DNA of 64,000 nucleotides from Verrucomicrobiaceae bacterium. GTDB taxonomy: Bacteria > Verrucomicrobiota > Verrucomicrobiia > Verrucomicrobiales > Verrucomicrobiaceae. The notes under the pieces were generated by a model. The model ran no database searches and was not told the DNA's origin. It saw only the letters and a list, made by a program, of their open reading frames with translations. The position numbers were made by a program, and so were the translations under genes. The DNA lies in contig JACKQF010000001.1 in NCBI GenBank assembly GCA_024232965.1, positions 744,001-808,000 of the forward strand. The letters run 5' to 3'. This document shows, piece after piece, positions 42,803 through 52,700 of the stretch; positions within the stretch are counted from its first letter, which is position 1, and each line of letters opens with the position of its first letter.

Positions 42803-44206
42803 ATGAATTCCTCCGCCGTTCCCTCTCGCCGCCAATTTATCAAAACTGCCGCCGCCTCGGTGGCCACGTTCAACATCGTGCCGCGCCATGTGCTGGGTGG
42901 ACCGCGGTTTGTGCCACCGAGTGAAAAGGTGAATGTGGCGATCATTGGAACGGGCGGGCAGGGGAGGACGAATGTGCGGGCGCTGATGCAGCTCGATGAT
43001 GCACAGATTATCGCCGTCGCCGACCCAGCGGAGTCGTTCAGCCTGGAGAATTTTTACTTCAAAGGCATGGGTGGCCGGCTGCCGGTGAAGGCGGAGATCG
43101 AAAAGCACTATGCGGCGAAGACGCCGAACTATCGCTGCGCGGACTATGTCGATTTTCGCGACATGCTGGAGAAGGAGAAGTCGATCGACGCGGTGCTGAT
43201 CGCCACGCCAGATCATTTGCATGCGTATGCGTCCGTGATCGCGATGCGGGCCGGTAAACACGTCTATTGTGAGAAGCCGCTGACGCACAACATCTGGGAG
43301 GCGCGACACGTCGCCAAAGTCGCCGCCGAAACCGGCGTGGCGACGCAGCTTGGCAGTCAGGGGCACTCATCGCTCGGCACGCGCGAGACGATGGAATACA
43401 TCCAGGACGGTGCGATCGGAGCGGTGAAGGAGATTCATGTGTGGGTGAGTGCGAAACGCTGGAATCCCACGCTGACCGGAAAACCGACCGAAACGCCGCC
43501 GGTGCCTGCGGGCTTGAACTGGGATCTGTGGCTCGGGCCGCGCAACGAACGCGCTTTTCATCCGGCCTACTTCCCGGTCGCCTGGCGCGACTTCTGGGAC
43601 TTCGGCTGCACGGGCATCGGTGACTTCGCCTGCCATGACATGAACAGCGCCGTGCGTGCGTTCGATCTGCCGATTCCATCACGCGTCGAAGCGCATGCGG
43701 TCGGGGTGATGGACAGCGAGATCGCGCCGCATGGTTCGATGATCTACTACACCTTTCCGGCTGGAGAAAAGCGGCCTGAAATCCGCATGACGTGGTATGA
43801 CGGCGGCCTGATGCCGCAAAAACCTGAAGCGCTGGGCAACTTCCCGCTGCCGAAACGCGGCTGTCTCTTCATCGGCGAAAAAGGCGTCATCCAATGCGAT
43901 GGCGGCGGCGGTGCTCCGCGCCTCTTCCCCGATGCGCGCCGCGCCGAATACCAGAAGCCTGCGCCAACCTTGAAGCGCTCGAATGGTCATCACCGCGACT
44001 GGGTCGATGCCTGCAAAGGCGGCGATCCGGCGACGAGCCCCTTCGACTACGCTGCGCATCTGACGGAGATCGCGCTGCTCGGTGTGCTGTCGTTGCGCAC
44101 GCAGAAAACCATCGACTGGGATGCGGCGGCGATGAAAGCCACGGGTCTGCCCGCCGCGGATGCGTTCATCAAGGAAACGTATCGCAAGGGCTGGGAAATC
44201 GTATGA
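42803..44206 (+). CDS. Gfo/Idh/MocA oxidoreductase with Tat signal
   Basis: The 467-residue protein has a twin-arginine signal in MNSSAVPSRRQFIKTAAASV and then a Rossmann domain: VNVAIIGTGGQGRTNVRAL, DAVLIATPDHLHAYASVIAM and the family motif GKHVYCEKPLTHN (EKP). The C-terminal alpha/beta domain carries HHRDWVDACKGG. Exported members of this type are common in PVC bacteria and oxidise or isomerise sugars with tightly bound NAD(P). A role in 3-keto-sugar chemistry alongside the DUF1080 cluster is possible but the genes are far apart. The start at 42803 is preferred because the upstream 13 residues of the longer frame break the Tat layout. Confidence 0.93.
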   Translation: MNSSAVPSRRQFIKTAAASVATFNIVPRHVLGGPRFVPPSEKVNVAIIGTGGQGRTNVRALMQLDDAQIIAVADPAESFSLENFYFKGMGGRLPVKAEIEKHYAAKTPNYRCADYVDFRDMLEKEKSIDAVLIATPDHLHAYASVIAMRAGKHVYCEKPLTHNIWEARHVAKVAAETGVATQLGSQGHSSLGTRETMEYIQDGAIGAVKEIHVWVSAKRWNPTLTGKPTETPPVPAGLNWDLWLGPRNERAFHPAYFPVAWRDFWDFGCTGIGDFACHDMNSAVRAFDLPIPSRVEAHAVGVMDSEIAPHGSMIYYTFPAGEKRPEIRMTWYDGGLMPQKPEALGNFPLPKRGCLFIGEKGVIQCDGGGGAPRLFPDARRAEYQKPAPTLKRSNGHHRDWVDACKGGDPATSPFDYAAHLTEIALLGVLSLRTQKTIDWDAAAMKATGLPAADAFIKETYRKGWEIV

Positions 44207-44244
44207 GCTGGGGCTTGGGGTTCTAGTTGATGGGAGGGCGGGAA

Positions 44245-44374
44245 GGAAGCTCCGAACCGGTTGGCTCTCTAAACTGGACGAGCTAAAGCTCAGGGCCATG
44301 TTGACGCTCGCGCGGGGCCGTTGGGCTGACGTGGCTTGCGGCTTCAGCCGGTCAAGCCTTGCCACGCAGGGAAG
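44245..44374 (+). repeat. Intergenic repeat A, copy 1
   Basis: About 130 bp that recur at 45416-45544 with roughly 88 percent identity (about 15 differences by eye). It lies 38 bp after the Gfo/Idh/MocA stop. The element contains GAGCTAAAGCTC and no convincing start codon or ribosome site, so I treat it as non-coding. With B1 and C1 it accounts for about 190 bp of the 476-bp gap 44207-44682; I see nothing else there. Confidence 0.8.
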
Positions 44375-44434
44375 CCGGTGCCCTGACTCAACACCAAACT
44401 TTGGACGGTCTGCCGGGGCGCAGTGTGATTCATG

Positions 44435-44466
44435 AGAAGGGTTTCTCCCGCAGATTCAGAGAACCC
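44435..44466 (+). repeat. Intergenic repeat B, copy 1 (CAGATT hairpin)
   Basis: A short element containing TCTCCCGCAGATTCAG between near-complementary GGGTTTCT and AGAACCC ends. It recurs at 45374-45403 and resembles the CAGATT inverted repeat at 17935. Confidence 0.7.
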
Positions 44467-44533
44467 GCAGATTGCAGAGATTGGGGTTTAGATCTGAAGG
44501 GAGTAGCGGTGCTTGGAGTCTCTAGTTTGCGGC

Positions 44534-44562
44534 GGTCATAGACCGGGCCGCTATGGTTGGGG
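44534..44562 (+). repeat. Intergenic repeat C, copy 1
   Basis: This stretch around ACCGGGCCGCTATGGTTG matches 45596-45624 at roughly three quarters of positions. With A and B it makes the two flanks of the 226-residue gene homologous in parts. Confidence 0.5.
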
Positions 44563-44682
44563 ATGTTCGCTGATTGGAGCGGAGGCTGATGAGGGGATTT
44601 CTGCTGAGTGCGGATCATGGATTGAAAGGCAGGAGCGGATCGTTGAGTTTGCCTTGATCGGTCCAAAACCATAGCCGCACCA

Positions 44683-45363
44683 ATGTCACAGGAACCCACA
44701 CCATGGAAAGATGCCGCAAAGCTGGCGTTTGATGATGCTAAGAGACTCTTCCGGGATGGTGATTATGCTGGAGCTTTGGAGCGGCATGAGTGGTTTCACG
44801 ATCACGCTTTGGAGTTCAATCCGGGGTATTACGGGGTCCGGCTTTCGTTTGCTTTGTCACACTGGAAGGAACTGGCAGACGTTTATCCACCTGCAATGAC
44901 GGCGTTGGTGAGGATTCGTGATCGAGACTGCCTGCGGTTGCTTTCTGGTGCGGGGTCGCCGGAACTAATCCATGACGTGGCATCCATGGATCGTTGCTTG
45001 GGGCAGGGCGATGCGACGCTGGAGCTTTTTCGAAAAGTCGAGACTGCTCATCCTGAGTTGGCGAAGGAGTCTTTTCGCTTCATCGATAGCCTCGTTCTGC
45101 ACCGAGACGCTGCGTTGTTTTGCCGATATTGCAGCGATCCTGTGGGCTTTTATCGAGATGAACGGGAGCTGTTTTTGCGGTTGGCTGTGTCTCTTCGTGA
45201 GTGCGGACGAGGTGATCCTGAGCGGTTGCTTCCAATGCGGGAGGAATTGCGGCAAGTGGCTAGCCGGCTCGCCGAAGTGTATGTGGACGACTCCGAGGTG
45301 ACTGCGAGAATTGCTCGGCTGGAGACATCGATTGACGAGGAGTTAACCCGCCGGGCTTCCTGA
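44683..45363 (+). CDS. Uncharacterised cytoplasmic alpha-helical protein (TPR-like)
   Basis: I do not recognise this 226-residue protein. It has no signal peptide or membrane segment and is almost all helix, beginning MSQEPTPWKDAAKLAFDDAK with a repeat-like FRDGDYAGALERHEWFHDHA that resembles one TPR unit. It stands alone and is bracketed on both sides by the same set of intergenic repeats (A, B and C), unlike any other gene in the window. A role cannot be proposed from sequence. Confidence 0.75.
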   Translation: MSQEPTPWKDAAKLAFDDAKRLFRDGDYAGALERHEWFHDHALEFNPGYYGVRLSFALSHWKELADVYPPAMTALVRIRDRDCLRLLSGAGSPELIHDVASMDRCLGQGDATLELFRKVETAHPELAKESFRFIDSLVLHRDAALFCRYCSDPVGFYRDERELFLRLAVSLRECGRGDPERLLPMREELRQVASRLAEVYVDDSEVTARIARLETSIDEELTRRAS

Positions 45364-45373
45364 TTTCAGAGGA

Positions 45374-45403
45374 GGGTTCTTCTCCCGCAGATTCAGGGAA
45401 CCC
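45374..45403 (+). repeat. Intergenic repeat B, copy 2
   Basis: GGGTTC and GAACCC close a stem around TTCTCCCGCAGATTCAGG, starting 10 nt after the stop at 45363. Its position suits a weak transcription end for the 226-residue gene. Confidence 0.65.
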
Positions 45404-45415
45404 TCAGCATGAAGG

Positions 45416-45544
45416 GGAAGCTCCGTGCCGACTGGCTCTCTACACTGGACGAGCTAAAGCTCAGGGCCACGTTGAGGCTCGCGCGGGGCGGTTGGGGGAC
45501 GTGGTCTGCGGCTTCAGCCGGTCAAACCTTGCTATGCAGGGAAG
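45416..45544 (+). repeat. Intergenic repeat A, copy 2
   Basis: The second copy of the roughly 130-bp element, in the same orientation as copy 1, but here placed after B instead of before it. With B2, C2 and the L32 terminator it fills most of the 362-bp gap 45364-45725. Confidence 0.8.
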
Positions 45545-45595
45545 TGTATGCACTGAGGGAGTTGCAAACTGGGGCTTGGATCAACTGGGAACGGT

Positions 45596-45624
45596 GGTCG
45601 TAGGCCAGGCCGCTTTCGTTGGTG
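45596..45624 (+). repeat. Intergenic repeat C, copy 2
   Basis: The counterpart of 44534-44562, carrying GCCAGGCCGCTTTCGTTG. It is followed by the L32-operon terminator on the opposite strand. Confidence 0.5.
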
Positions 45625-45659
45625 AGGGCCGCTGCTTTGGTGGCGCGTGCGCAGAAAGA

Positions 45660-45696
45660 CAAGCCCCGCCTGTTCACTGGGAACGGGCGGGGCTTG
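45660..45696 (-). terminator. Terminator of the rpmF operon
   Basis: An 11-bp perfect stem, CAAGCCCCGCC at 45660-45670 and GGCGGGGCTTG at 45686-45696. Read on the minus strand it is followed by TCTTTCT. It starts 30 nt after the L32 stop. Confidence 0.8.
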
Positions 45697-45725
45697 GGAA
45701 AACTTAAATCTGCCGTTGGGCTAGA

Positions 45726-45911
45726 TTAGGCGGTGGCCTCGACGTCGAGCACCTGACGGCCACGGTAGGAACCGCAGGCGGGGCAGGCGACGTGACCAGG
45801 GATGGTGGTGCCGCACTCAGGACAGGTCTTGAGGGTCGGCGCCTTCCAGCGGTTTGCGCCCTGGCGTTTTCTTTGTCTGCTTTTGGATTGTCTGCGCTTA
45901 GGTACGGCCAT
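45726..45911 (-). CDS. rpmF: 50S ribosomal protein L32
   Basis: The 61-residue protein is a full-length zinc-binding bL32: MAVPKRRQSKSRQRKRQGAN at the start, then CPECGTTIPGHVACPACG with the four zinc cysteines. It belongs to the large ribosomal subunit. It follows the DUF177 gene by 15 bp, the usual order in bacteria, and closes this operon with a strong terminator; the plsX/fab genes often found next are absent here. Confidence 0.97.
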   Translation of the reverse strand: MAVPKRRQSKSRQRKRQGANRWKAPTLKTCPECGTTIPGHVACPACGSYRGRQVLDVEATA

Positions 45912-45926
45912 GAGAGGGGGTCTTCG

Positions 45927-46421
45927 TTACTGTTTTTTCAACTGATCAAGAACATTCCAGACTGCCTTGCCCTGGTCGGCGGGTTTTTCTTCCTCTGGAA
46001 CCAGGGGTTCGGAGATGGCGTCAAACCTGCCTTCCTCTGGACAATCTCGGGGAGAGATGTTGCCATCTTCACATCGAGGGTAGCTCGGAAGGGCCAGCAG
46101 AATATCTTCCCTGAGTGCTTCCGTCAAGTCGATCATCTGATCCTTTTCAATCTCAATCTCTAAATCGTAGTCGGAAAGGTCGGCTTCGAACTCAAATCGC
46201 TGCGCGCACCGCCCGCATTGTAGAGAAAAAGGGGCTCGGAGCGTGCCAGTGACATTGACGTTCTTTCCGTCTTTGAGCGCGACGATGTCAAATTCCATGT
46301 CGCCGATGCACTGCACGGGATCGTTTTCGTCCAATTGGAAGAAAGAAGGGGGGAAATGTCCTTTAATTTGCCGCCCTTCGTAGGGCAACATTTTCGGATC
46401 AATGGTGAGGATCGATGACAT
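45927..46421 (-). CDS. DUF177 (YceD-like) protein
   Basis: The 164-residue cytoplasmic protein starts MSSILTIDPKMLPYEGRQIK. The longer frame from 46547 adds 42 Pro/His-rich residues that merely read through the end of the upstream gene. DUF177 marks are FDIVALKDGKNVNVTGTLRA, FSLQCGRCAQRFEFEADLSD with the CxxC pair, and DLTEALREDILLALPSYPRC. The family is encoded next to rpmF in most bacteria and has been linked to 23S rRNA accumulation; the adjacency here fits. Confidence 0.93.
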   Translation of the reverse strand: MSSILTIDPKMLPYEGRQIKGHFPPSFFQLDENDPVQCIGDMEFDIVALKDGKNVNVTGTLRAPFSLQCGRCAQRFEFEADLSDYDLEIEIEKDQMIDLTEALREDILLALPSYPRCEDGNISPRDCPEEGRFDAISEPLVPEEEKPADQGKAVWNVLDQLKKQ

Positions 46422-46434
46422 GGAGGGGAGGGCG

Positions 46435-47160
46435 TTATTGCTGGACGCCGGGGGCGGGCTGCGGTGCTGGTGCTGCGGGTGGGGTGGATGCTGCGGCATC
46501 GGCGTTCTCTGCGGCCTGTTCGGCGAGGTATTTCTTGGCGAGATCACGAAGACCAGCGCGGTTTTCGGTGTAATCGGGGCCGAGGATGACGTCGAGGATG
46601 TTCATTGCCTCTTCTTGCATGGGGTGGCCAGCTTTTTCTGCCATCTCGACGAGCAGTGGCAGGTGGATCTCGACAGGGCGGTTGAGGGAGTCGCCATACC
46701 AGACTTCCATGACGTCTCTGGGAGTCGCTGGATTGAGGATGAATTGGCTGGCTTTGTTGAATTCGGCATCAGGGAGAAGGTTTGCGGCGTGCTGGGAGGC
46801 CTCAACCTGCTCTGCGGTGTTGCAACTGGGGATCAGAGCCAGGAGTTGGCGGGCGGCCTCGTCGGTGGATTCGGTCTCGGTGAGGATTTGATTGAGCTTT
46901 TCCGAGAATTCCTCGCGCAGACCATCTGGGCCCGGGACGGTGTTTGGCAGGCCGGTTCCAGGGGCGCTGGTGGTGCCGGGCATAGGCAGAAGTTCGGGAC
47001 TGGATGCTGGGGCGGCGGGGCTCGGCGTCGGTGCGGCTGCCTCAGTTGGTGTCAGAGTGGGCTTGGGCGTGGATTTGACGCCTGCGGCCTGCCACATGAA
47101 GAAGGCGGCGGCGATGACGACGGCGAAAAGGAGAATGAGACGGATGGGGCCAGATTTCAT
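46435..47160 (-). CDS. Membrane-anchored uncharacterised protein
   Basis: The 241-residue protein has one N-terminal membrane segment (MKSGPIRLILLFAVVIAAAFF), a Pro/Thr/Ala-rich linker to about residue 80, and a helical domain (FSEKLNQILTETESTDEAARQ, EVWYGDSLNRPVEIHLPLLV, EEAMNILDVILGPDYTENRA), ending in an Ala/Pro tail. I do not recognise a family; the helical part looks HEAT-like. Its ATG overlaps the transporter stop by 4 bp and it lies 13 bp before DUF177, so it is part of the L32 operon. Confidence 0.82.
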   Translation of the reverse strand: MKSGPIRLILLFAVVIAAAFFMWQAAGVKSTPKPTLTPTEAAAPTPSPAAPASSPELLPMPGTTSAPGTGLPNTVPGPDGLREEFSEKLNQILTETESTDEAARQLLALIPSCNTAEQVEASQHAANLLPDAEFNKASQFILNPATPRDVMEVWYGDSLNRPVEIHLPLLVEMAEKAGHPMQEEAMNILDVILGPDYTENRAGLRDLAKKYLAEQAAENADAAASTPPAAPAPQPAPGVQQ

Positions 47161-48428
47161 GGAATGACGGGGGTTGGGGCAAGGTTCACCAGGATTCCGG
47201 CGATGCAAGCTGTGCAATAACAAGCCAGCAAGCCGCCCACCATGGAGCGCAGGCCGAGCTTGGCTAGATCACCACGACGGCTGGGTGCCAGCGTCCCGAT
47301 ACCGCCGATCTGAATGGCGATGCTGGAGAAGTTGGCAAATCCGCAGAGAGCGTAAGTGGCGATCATGTGGCTGCGTGGATCGATGGTTCCTGTCGCTTGA
47401 TTTAATGACAGGTAGCCGAAGAATTCGTTCAGAACGACTCGCTCTCCGAGCATCTGGCCGACGATTTGCGAGTCTTTCCATGGGACACCCATCAGCCAGG
47501 CAAAGGGTTGGTTGAGGATGCCGAGCGCGGTCTGGAGAGGCTTGGGCGCGGTGATGCCAGACCAGTCGAGCAGGCCAGAGAGGATGCCGTTGATCATGGC
47601 GACGATGGCGACGAACGCGATGAGCATGGCCAGGACGTTGATGGCCAGTTTCATGCCATCGGCTGCTCCGTGACAGAGGGCGTCGAGGCCGTTGGTGGTC
47701 TCGCGGTCCACCTGAGCGATCTGATTGCCGTCAGCGGTGGGGCTTTGATCGGTCTCTGGGAGGATGATTTTGGCGAAAAGGAGTGCTGCGGGGGCGCTCA
47801 TCACGGAGGCAGTGAGCAGGTGACCCGCCTGGATGCCCATGCCGACGTAGGCCGCAAGAACACCGCCGGCGATGGTGGCCATGCCGCCGGTCATGAGCGC
47901 TAACAACTCGCTGCGGGTCATGGTGGCGAGGTAGGGTTTGATGACGAGTGGCGCCTCCGTCTGCCCCATGAAGATGTTTGCGGCAGCGGCTAGGCTCTCG
48001 CTACCGCTGGTGCCCATGAGTCGGCGCATACCCCAGGCAAACAGGCGTACGACGCGCTGGAGGATGCCGTAGTGGTAGAGCGCTGAGGAAAGCGCTGAGA
48101 CAAGAATGACGGTCCCGGTGATGGTGATGGCGAATATGAAGCCGTTTTGCGGACCCCATTTTTCTACCAAGAGATCCTGATTCGCCAGCGGACCAAAGAC
48201 GAGCGCGACGCCTTCTTGCGCGTATCCGAGGAGGTTGCGGAAGGCTCCGTCAACGCCAGTAAAGAAGCGCTGCCCGGCACTGGTGCAGAGAATGAGGAAG
48301 CCCAGCGTGATCTGAATGCCCAGCCCAGCCAAGACGGCGCGCCAGGGGAAGGCGCGGCGTTTTTCAGAGATGGCCCACGCGACCAGGATGAACACCGGGA
48401 GACCCAGGAGACCCGCGTAGGCTTGCAT
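47157..48428 (-). CDS. Concentrative nucleoside transporter (CNT family)
   Basis: The 423-residue polytopic inner-membrane protein has the CNT family arrangement: an N-terminal GLLGLPVFILVAWAISEKRR, gate region LVSALSSALYHYGILQ, substrate motif NIFMGQTEAPLVIKPYL with GQTEAP, and GERVVLNEFFGYLSL followed by YALCGFANFSSIAIQIGGIG. CNT proteins import nucleosides with sodium or protons. It sits between MoxR (18 bp upstream) and the membrane-anchored protein gene (4-bp overlap). Confidence 0.95.
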   Translation of the reverse strand: MQAYAGLLGLPVFILVAWAISEKRRAFPWRAVLAGLGIQITLGFLILCTSAGQRFFTGVDGAFRNLLGYAQEGVALVFGPLANQDLLVEKWGPQNGFIFAITITGTVILVSALSSALYHYGILQRVVRLFAWGMRRLMGTSGSESLAAAANIFMGQTEAPLVIKPYLATMTRSELLALMTGGMATIAGGVLAAYVGMGIQAGHLLTASVMSAPAALLFAKIILPETDQSPTADGNQIAQVDRETTNGLDALCHGAADGMKLAINVLAMLIAFVAIVAMINGILSGLLDWSGITAPKPLQTALGILNQPFAWLMGVPWKDSQIVGQMLGERVVLNEFFGYLSLNQATGTIDPRSHMIATYALCGFANFSSIAIQIGGIGTLAPSRRGDLAKLGLRSMVGGLLACYCTACIAGILVNLAPTPVIP

Positions 48429-48446
48429 TTTCTGTGCGAACGAGGG

Positions 48447-49451
48447 TTAGGGGACGGGAAGTTTGTCGAGGAGTTGACGCACCACGTCGTCGCTGGTGAC
48501 GCCCTCTGCTTCGGCCTCGTAGGACAGCAGAATGCGGTGGCGGAGGATGTCAGGGGCGAGGCTCTTCACGTCCTGCGGGGTGACGAAATTGCGTCCATCC
48601 AGGAAGGCCATCGCACGGGCGGCGAGCGCTAAATTGATGGTGCCGCGCGGGGAGGCGCCGCAGCGGATGATGAGCTTCAGGTGCGGGGCCAGCATCCCTG
48701 GGTCGCGTGTGGCATGGATGAGGGTGACGATGTAGTCGCGGATTTTTTCATCCATGTAGATCGAGTTCACCAGCACGCGGCTGGCGGCGACGTCTTCGAC
48801 CTTGGTGACCTGGTTCACATCCAACTTCGGCGAGGAGGTTGCCATGGCATCGAGCACTTGGCGTTCCTCTGCGGGAGTCGGGTAGGTGACACGCACTTTG
48901 AGGAGGAAGCGGTCAAGCTGCGCCTCGGGAAGGGTGTAGGTGCCTTCTTGGTCGATGGGGTTTTGGGTCGCCAGAACCATGAATGGATCCGGCAGCTTGT
49001 AGGTGTTTTCGCCGATGGTGACCTGGCGCTCTTGCATGGCCTCTAGGAGGGCGCTCTGCACCTTTGCTGGGGCGCGGTTGATTTCGTCAGCGAGGACGAG
49101 ATTGGCGAAAATCGGGCCGAGGCGCGGGCTGAAGGTGCCGTCGCGTGGGTGATAGACCATGGTGCCGATCACGTCGGCAGGAAGGAGGTCGGGGGTGAAC
49201 TGAATGCGCTGAAACTTAGCGTGAAGCGAGGAGGATAGGGTGCGAACGGCGAGCGTCTTGGCAAGGCCGGGAACGCCTTCAAGAAGCACGTGACCATTGG
49301 TGAGAAGCGCGACGAGTAGGCGATCCACTAGGCCCTCCTGGCCAACAAGAACGCGACCGATTTCTGCGCGGAGAGGCTTTACCCAAGAGGACGAGGCGAC
49401 GATGGCGTCTGATTCAGGAACTGGCGTGGGGGAAGGGGCTGCGTTGGACAT
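48447..49451 (-). CDS. MoxR-family AAA+ ATPase
   Basis: The 334-residue cytoplasmic protein has the complete MoxR signature: VGQEGLVDRLLVALLTNGHV, Walker A LLEGVPGLAKTLAVRT, FTPDLLPADVIGT, Walker B LADEINRAPAKVQSALLEAM, sensor 1 VLATQNPIDQEGTYTLPEAQ and a C-terminal lid. MoxR proteins act as chaperones for assembly or activation of partner proteins. The usual neighbours, DUF58 and von Willebrand-A proteins, are absent. Instead it heads the CNT-DUF177-L32 operon and is divergent from the giant exported proteins, 342 bp away. Confidence 0.95.
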   Translation of the reverse strand: MSNAAPSPTPVPESDAIVASSSWVKPLRAEIGRVLVGQEGLVDRLLVALLTNGHVLLEGVPGLAKTLAVRTLSSSLHAKFQRIQFTPDLLPADVIGTMVYHPRDGTFSPRLGPIFANLVLADEINRAPAKVQSALLEAMQERQVTIGENTYKLPDPFMVLATQNPIDQEGTYTLPEAQLDRFLLKVRVTYPTPAEERQVLDAMATSSPKLDVNQVTKVEDVAASRVLVNSIYMDEKIRDYIVTLIHATRDPGMLAPHLKLIIRCGASPRGTINLALAARAMAFLDGRNFVTPQDVKSLAPDILRHRILLSYEAEAEGVTSDDVVRQLLDKLPVP

Positions 49452-49793
49452 GAAGCGCGTAGTTTAGGCGGGGATTGAATTCTGGCAAGGGCAGGGGTGC
49501 GGTTGGGTGGGAAAAGGCTTTCGCTGGAGTTTGGGGAACCCCTGGGGCGCTGGTGTCGTTGGATGTGCTTTGAGCTATTCGTTGGGACCTCGCTCGCTAA
49601 GGGCCTTCGGCAAGACTCGCTCCATGGTGTGGAAGCGCGATGCTCAGGACTTGGTGATGATCGGGATGTATTTTTCATCAGGATGCGGTGTGTAAACAGT
49701 CCGTAAAACAGGCGGTTCGGGATTGTCATTGAAGGCGGAATCTGATTATCATCTGCCTGTCCGGTTTCTGTAACCCTCTGCTGGTATTGCCTT
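49452..49793. other. Divergent intergenic region, MoxR operon versus giant-protein operon
   Basis: This 342-bp gap contains no convincing gene. Its right part holds the promoter for the giant-protein operon. The left part, upstream of MoxR, contains a small GGGGAACCCC palindrome and no obvious minus-strand promoter. Confidence 0.6.
49723..49751 (+). promoter_or_regulatory. Putative sigma-70 promoter of the giant-protein operon
   Basis: TTGTCA at 49723-49728, a 17-nt spacer and TTATCA at 49746-49751. The predicted transcript start would lie about 36 nt before the ATG at 49794. Confidence 0.55.
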
Positions 49794-52700
49794 ATGAGAT
49801 CCTCTGTTGTTTCCCTCCTTGTAGCTGTCTGCGCGATGCAGGTGGCGGTTTTTGGTCAGGTTCCTGCTGCGCCTGTCTCGCCAACGGTGACGCCTCCTCC
49901 CGCCCCGCCCGTGGTGGCTCCGGCTCCCGTGGTGACTCCGCCTGCGCCTGCGAAACCTGCGGCTGCGGCAATGCCGGTGCGTGAACGTGAGCGGCGTGTC
50001 TTTGTGCCGTTTGAGGACATGGAGAAGGTCTTCAAGGATGGTGGGCGTGGGGTTTTTCTGCCTTACAAGGAGTTCCTGGAGTTGTGGAATGAGCTGACAT
50101 TGAAGCGCGAGGAAGAAGAGACCGAACCACCAACCGGTGCCGTCATTTCAAAGGCGGAGTACAAGGGCAGGATCGAAGGCGATAGCGCGATCATTGAGGC
50201 GAACATCACAGTGGAATCCTTCAAGAAGGGCTGGACGGAGGTGAAACTGCTAGACGGGGATGCGGCCATCGGCGAGGCGGATACAGGCAAGGCTGTGCTG
50301 AAGGTGGAGTCGCCAGGGATGAAGGTTCTGCTTCCAGAAAAAGGTGTGTATCCCCTGCGATTGAAGTTTTATGCGCCCGTCGTTCGCAATGGATCCCGGC
50401 AAACGGTGATGGTGAGACTACCTCGCGCTGGGGTTTCTCGTTTGGATTTGACGGTCCCAGGCGCTGGACTGGAATTTGAGCTGAAGCCCGCAGCGGCTTT
50501 TGCGTCCACGGTGGTGGGCGGCGCGACGGAGTTGGCCTGTGTGATCGGGGTTGCTGAGGGGCAGGAGATCTCGTGGGCTTCAGGGACACAGGTGGCGAAG
50601 ATGGACCCGCTGATCTTGGCACAGACATCGCTGGATGCGGCGGTGGGTGTGGGATCGATCAGCACCCAGGTCGGGGTGTTGTACCGAATCCTGCGTGCGC
50701 CGGTGGCGGAACTGCGCATTGGATTGCCAGATACGCAAGAGGTGCTGGGAGTGAAGGGCAATGCCATCCGCGAATGGCGGGTCGAGCCTGCGGCGGCTGG
50801 GCGCAAGATTTTGGTCGTCGTGCCGGAGAAACCGCTGAGGGATGACTATGCGTTGAATTTGTCTTTGGAAGGACCCGTGAAGGGATTGCCCGCAGAGGTG
50901 GCGGTGCCGGAGATCGAGATCGTGGGGGCCAGTTATGCGCGGGGTCAATTGACCGTCAAGGCGGAGGGCCAATTGGACGTGACGCCGAAGACGATGGCGG
51001 AGGTGACTCGCACTCAGGCGGGAGCCGAGGGCACGGGAGTGGTGGGTGTGTTTCGTCTGTTGCGTCAGCCGTGGAAGCTGTCGTTGGATGTAACCGAGGC
51101 AAAGCCGCAGGTGGAGGCATCGAGCAATACGAAGGTGATGATCCGCCGCGAGGCAGCCTCAATGTCGGCACAGCTCTCTTTGCAGGTGCGCCGTGTGGGC
51201 ATCTTTGAGGCGCGCATCCATTTGCCTGCTGGCTGGATGGTGACCGATGTGTCGGGTCCGGTGGATCAATGGAACGTCGATGCCAAGGCGACACCGCCAC
51301 TGCTCTTGGTGAAGTTTAAGCAGCAGACTTCAGGTGCCATCAATCTGACGATCAAGGCCAAGCAAACGCGAGCCCAGCCTGCGGAAGACGCGACCCTGCC
51401 AGTGCTAGTGATGCAGGATGCAACCCGCCACGAAGCCCGAATGGAAGTCAGTGTGCATAGCAGTCTGGATCCAAACACGAAGGAGTTGGGGGATTTTCAG
51501 CAGGAGGATGTGGTAAACCCCAATTCCGGTCCGAATCCACTTCTTCCCCCCATAGAGGACGGGCCAGTTGCGGTGGCGATGCAGGATGCGACGAAACTGG
51601 GCTTCCGGTATCGCGATGCCGCAAAGCCCGCGGTGTTGAGCTTCAAGAGCCGTAGTTCCCAGGTCAGTGTGGAGGTGCTCAGTCTCTTGGAGGTGCGGGA
51701 GCAATCGACACGACATGAGTGGACGCTGTCGTTTGATGTGGCCTACGCCGCGACGGATCGATTCATTTTGGCGGTGCCAAAGGCGGTTGCAGATGAACTG
51801 CGTTTCGTTGATCCGGCGATCAAGGAGATCAATAAAACGTACAAGCCAGCGCAGGCTCCGAAGCTGCCTGACATTGACAACTACACGCTCTGGGAGGTCA
51901 TCATGCGCAGTGAGCGCAGTGGGGCCTTTACGCTGACCGCGACCCATGAAAAACCGACGGTGATCGAGCCCGGAAAGAGTGTGCAGGTGGATCTGCTGCA
52001 ACTGCATGTGCCAGATGCGTTCCAAGAAACGGGGCAGGTCGCCATCTTGAAGGCGGATAGCCTAGAGATTCGCGAGCCCACAGTCGAAACGCTAGAGCAG
52101 ATCGATGCGCGTGAGTTGGCGTCTGCCCTGCAACGTCCGGGCGTGAGCTGGGCCTACAAATATCGGTCGCTGCCTGTGAAGCTGGGCTTTGAGGTGGTGA
52201 AAAATAGCTACTTCCCCGTGCCGCAGGCGATGGTGACGCATGCGGATCTGACGACTGCGGTGGCCAGCGATGGGGCGCAGACGACGGAGGCGCTTTATTG
52301 GGTGAAGAACAATGACCTGCAATTCTTGGTCGTGAAATTGCCTGAGGGCAGTCGCTTGGTAGCAGATGTTTTTGTGGGTCAAGAATCGCAGCAGCCCATG
52401 CGTCGCGAGGGCTCCGAAGATCTGCTGGTCCGCCTGCCATCGAACGGTGGATCGGGTGATCGTGCGGCAGTCGCGGTGCGGTTAGTTTTTGAAACGCCCA
52501 GTGCCAAAGCGGGTGAAAAATTGGAGTCCGCAGGATCGATCAAAATCGTGGTGCCTGATCTGCCGAACGTGGGTGTCTTGGAGACTCGCCATCGTCTCTA
52601 TCTGCCGGATTCGCTGCACTACACCGCCTTTGATGGACCGCTGACGCAGGATGTGCGGTCGCGGGGTTGGGCTCGGGCGAAACGCCTGGCGGATGTTTTG

